Assembly (NCBI GenBank): GCA_019918135.1
Contig: WBZZ01003766.1
Span: forward strand, 20,001 to 42,500
Reading direction: 5' to 3'
DNA from: Paulinella micropora
Taxonomy: Eukaryota; Cercozoa; Imbricatea; Euglyphida; Paulinellidae
Length of the DNA stretch: 22,500 nt
In this document: in pieces, positions 22,454 to 22,500 of the stretch
Position numbering within the stretch: the first letter of the stretch is position 1
How the letters are laid out: every line of letters begins with the position of its first letter
Program-made: the position numbers and the translations under genes
Notes under the pieces: generated by a model
The model's database searches: none
The model's input: the letters and a program-made list of their open reading frames with translations, nothing else
What the model was told of the DNA's origin: nothing

Positions 22454-22500
22454 GTTAAGATCATTGAAAATTAAGCACACCAAGAGAGATTTAGACAAAA

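Larger units (their letters stand above)
22146..22500. other. Right-edge region without a convincing gene
   Basis: The 355 bp hold only a doubtful 55-codon plus-strand frame (ATG at 22164 to 22331) with one hydrophobic segment, which reads through the 25-bp repeats below and so may be chance. Base use differs from the viral part: GCTACCGCCGCGTC patches and CA-rich tracts (CACATAAA, ACACACACAC). It may be element terminus or flanking DNA. Confidence 0.5.

Noticed and set aside
1..22500. tRNA genes
   Set aside because: I saw no cloverleaf with a TTC-A/GAA T-arm and matching acceptor ends on either strand; a tRNAscan run would settle it.

Overview
The window looks like most of a polinton-like virus (PLV), either free or integrated, of a protist or alga. 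The sequence is AT-rich and gene-dense. It carries the PLV morphogenesis set: a double jelly-roll-type major capsid protein, a minor capsid/penton protein, an FtsK/HerA-type packaging ATPase and a large virion protein. It also has a tyrosine recombinase and an AEP primase/SF3 helicase. No family B DNA polymerase and no capsid maturation protease is visible. This resembles the PgVV/TVS-type PLVs more than Polinton/Maverick elements. Assignments rest on motifs read by eye; no database search was run.

Layout. 1-1.7 kb: the 3' end of an HNH endonuclease gene, then a tyrosine recombinase with some protelomerase-like traits. 1.7-4 kb: a small Cys-rich protein, a plus-strand fiber-like protein, a small ORF and a GIY-YIG endonuclease. 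4-11.4 kb: the minus-strand structural block, in transcription order: 1008-aa virion protein with a parvovirus-type phospholipase A2 motif, packaging ATPase, basic Pro-rich protein, 132-aa protein, major capsid protein, penton. 11.4-12.9 kb: small genes, including a giant-virus-type small basic protein, a Cys-rich zinc-finger-like protein and a two-helix membrane protein. 12.8-16.6 kb: one long minus-strand fiber gene ending in an intramolecular chaperone (S74) domain, its repetitive middle broken by many single-base indels. 16.6-17.9 kb: a second short plus-strand fiber/spike and an acidic hypothetical protein. 17.9-20.4 kb: primase-helicase, broken by one frameshift. 20.5-22.1 kb: zinc-finger and charged-repeat proteins around a 465-bp non-coding region with six TTGGACA boxes. 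22.1-22.5 kb: short tandem repeats without a convincing gene; this may be the element's end or flanking DNA.

How it works together (inference). The recombinase would serve integration or genome-end processing, and the primase-helicase would start replication with host or helper polymerase. MCP, penton and ATPase build and fill the capsid. The PLA2-motif protein could breach a membrane on entry. Two or three fiber-type proteins, two sharing the same N-terminal tag, would give receptor choice. A box close to TATAATATAG lies just upstream of several structural and small genes and is a candidate shared promoter.

The most interesting items are the PLA2-type motif in the 1008-aa protein, the protelomerase-like recombinase, the shared N-terminal tag of the two spikes, the concentration of indels in the fiber shaft, and the TTGGACA cluster near the right edge.
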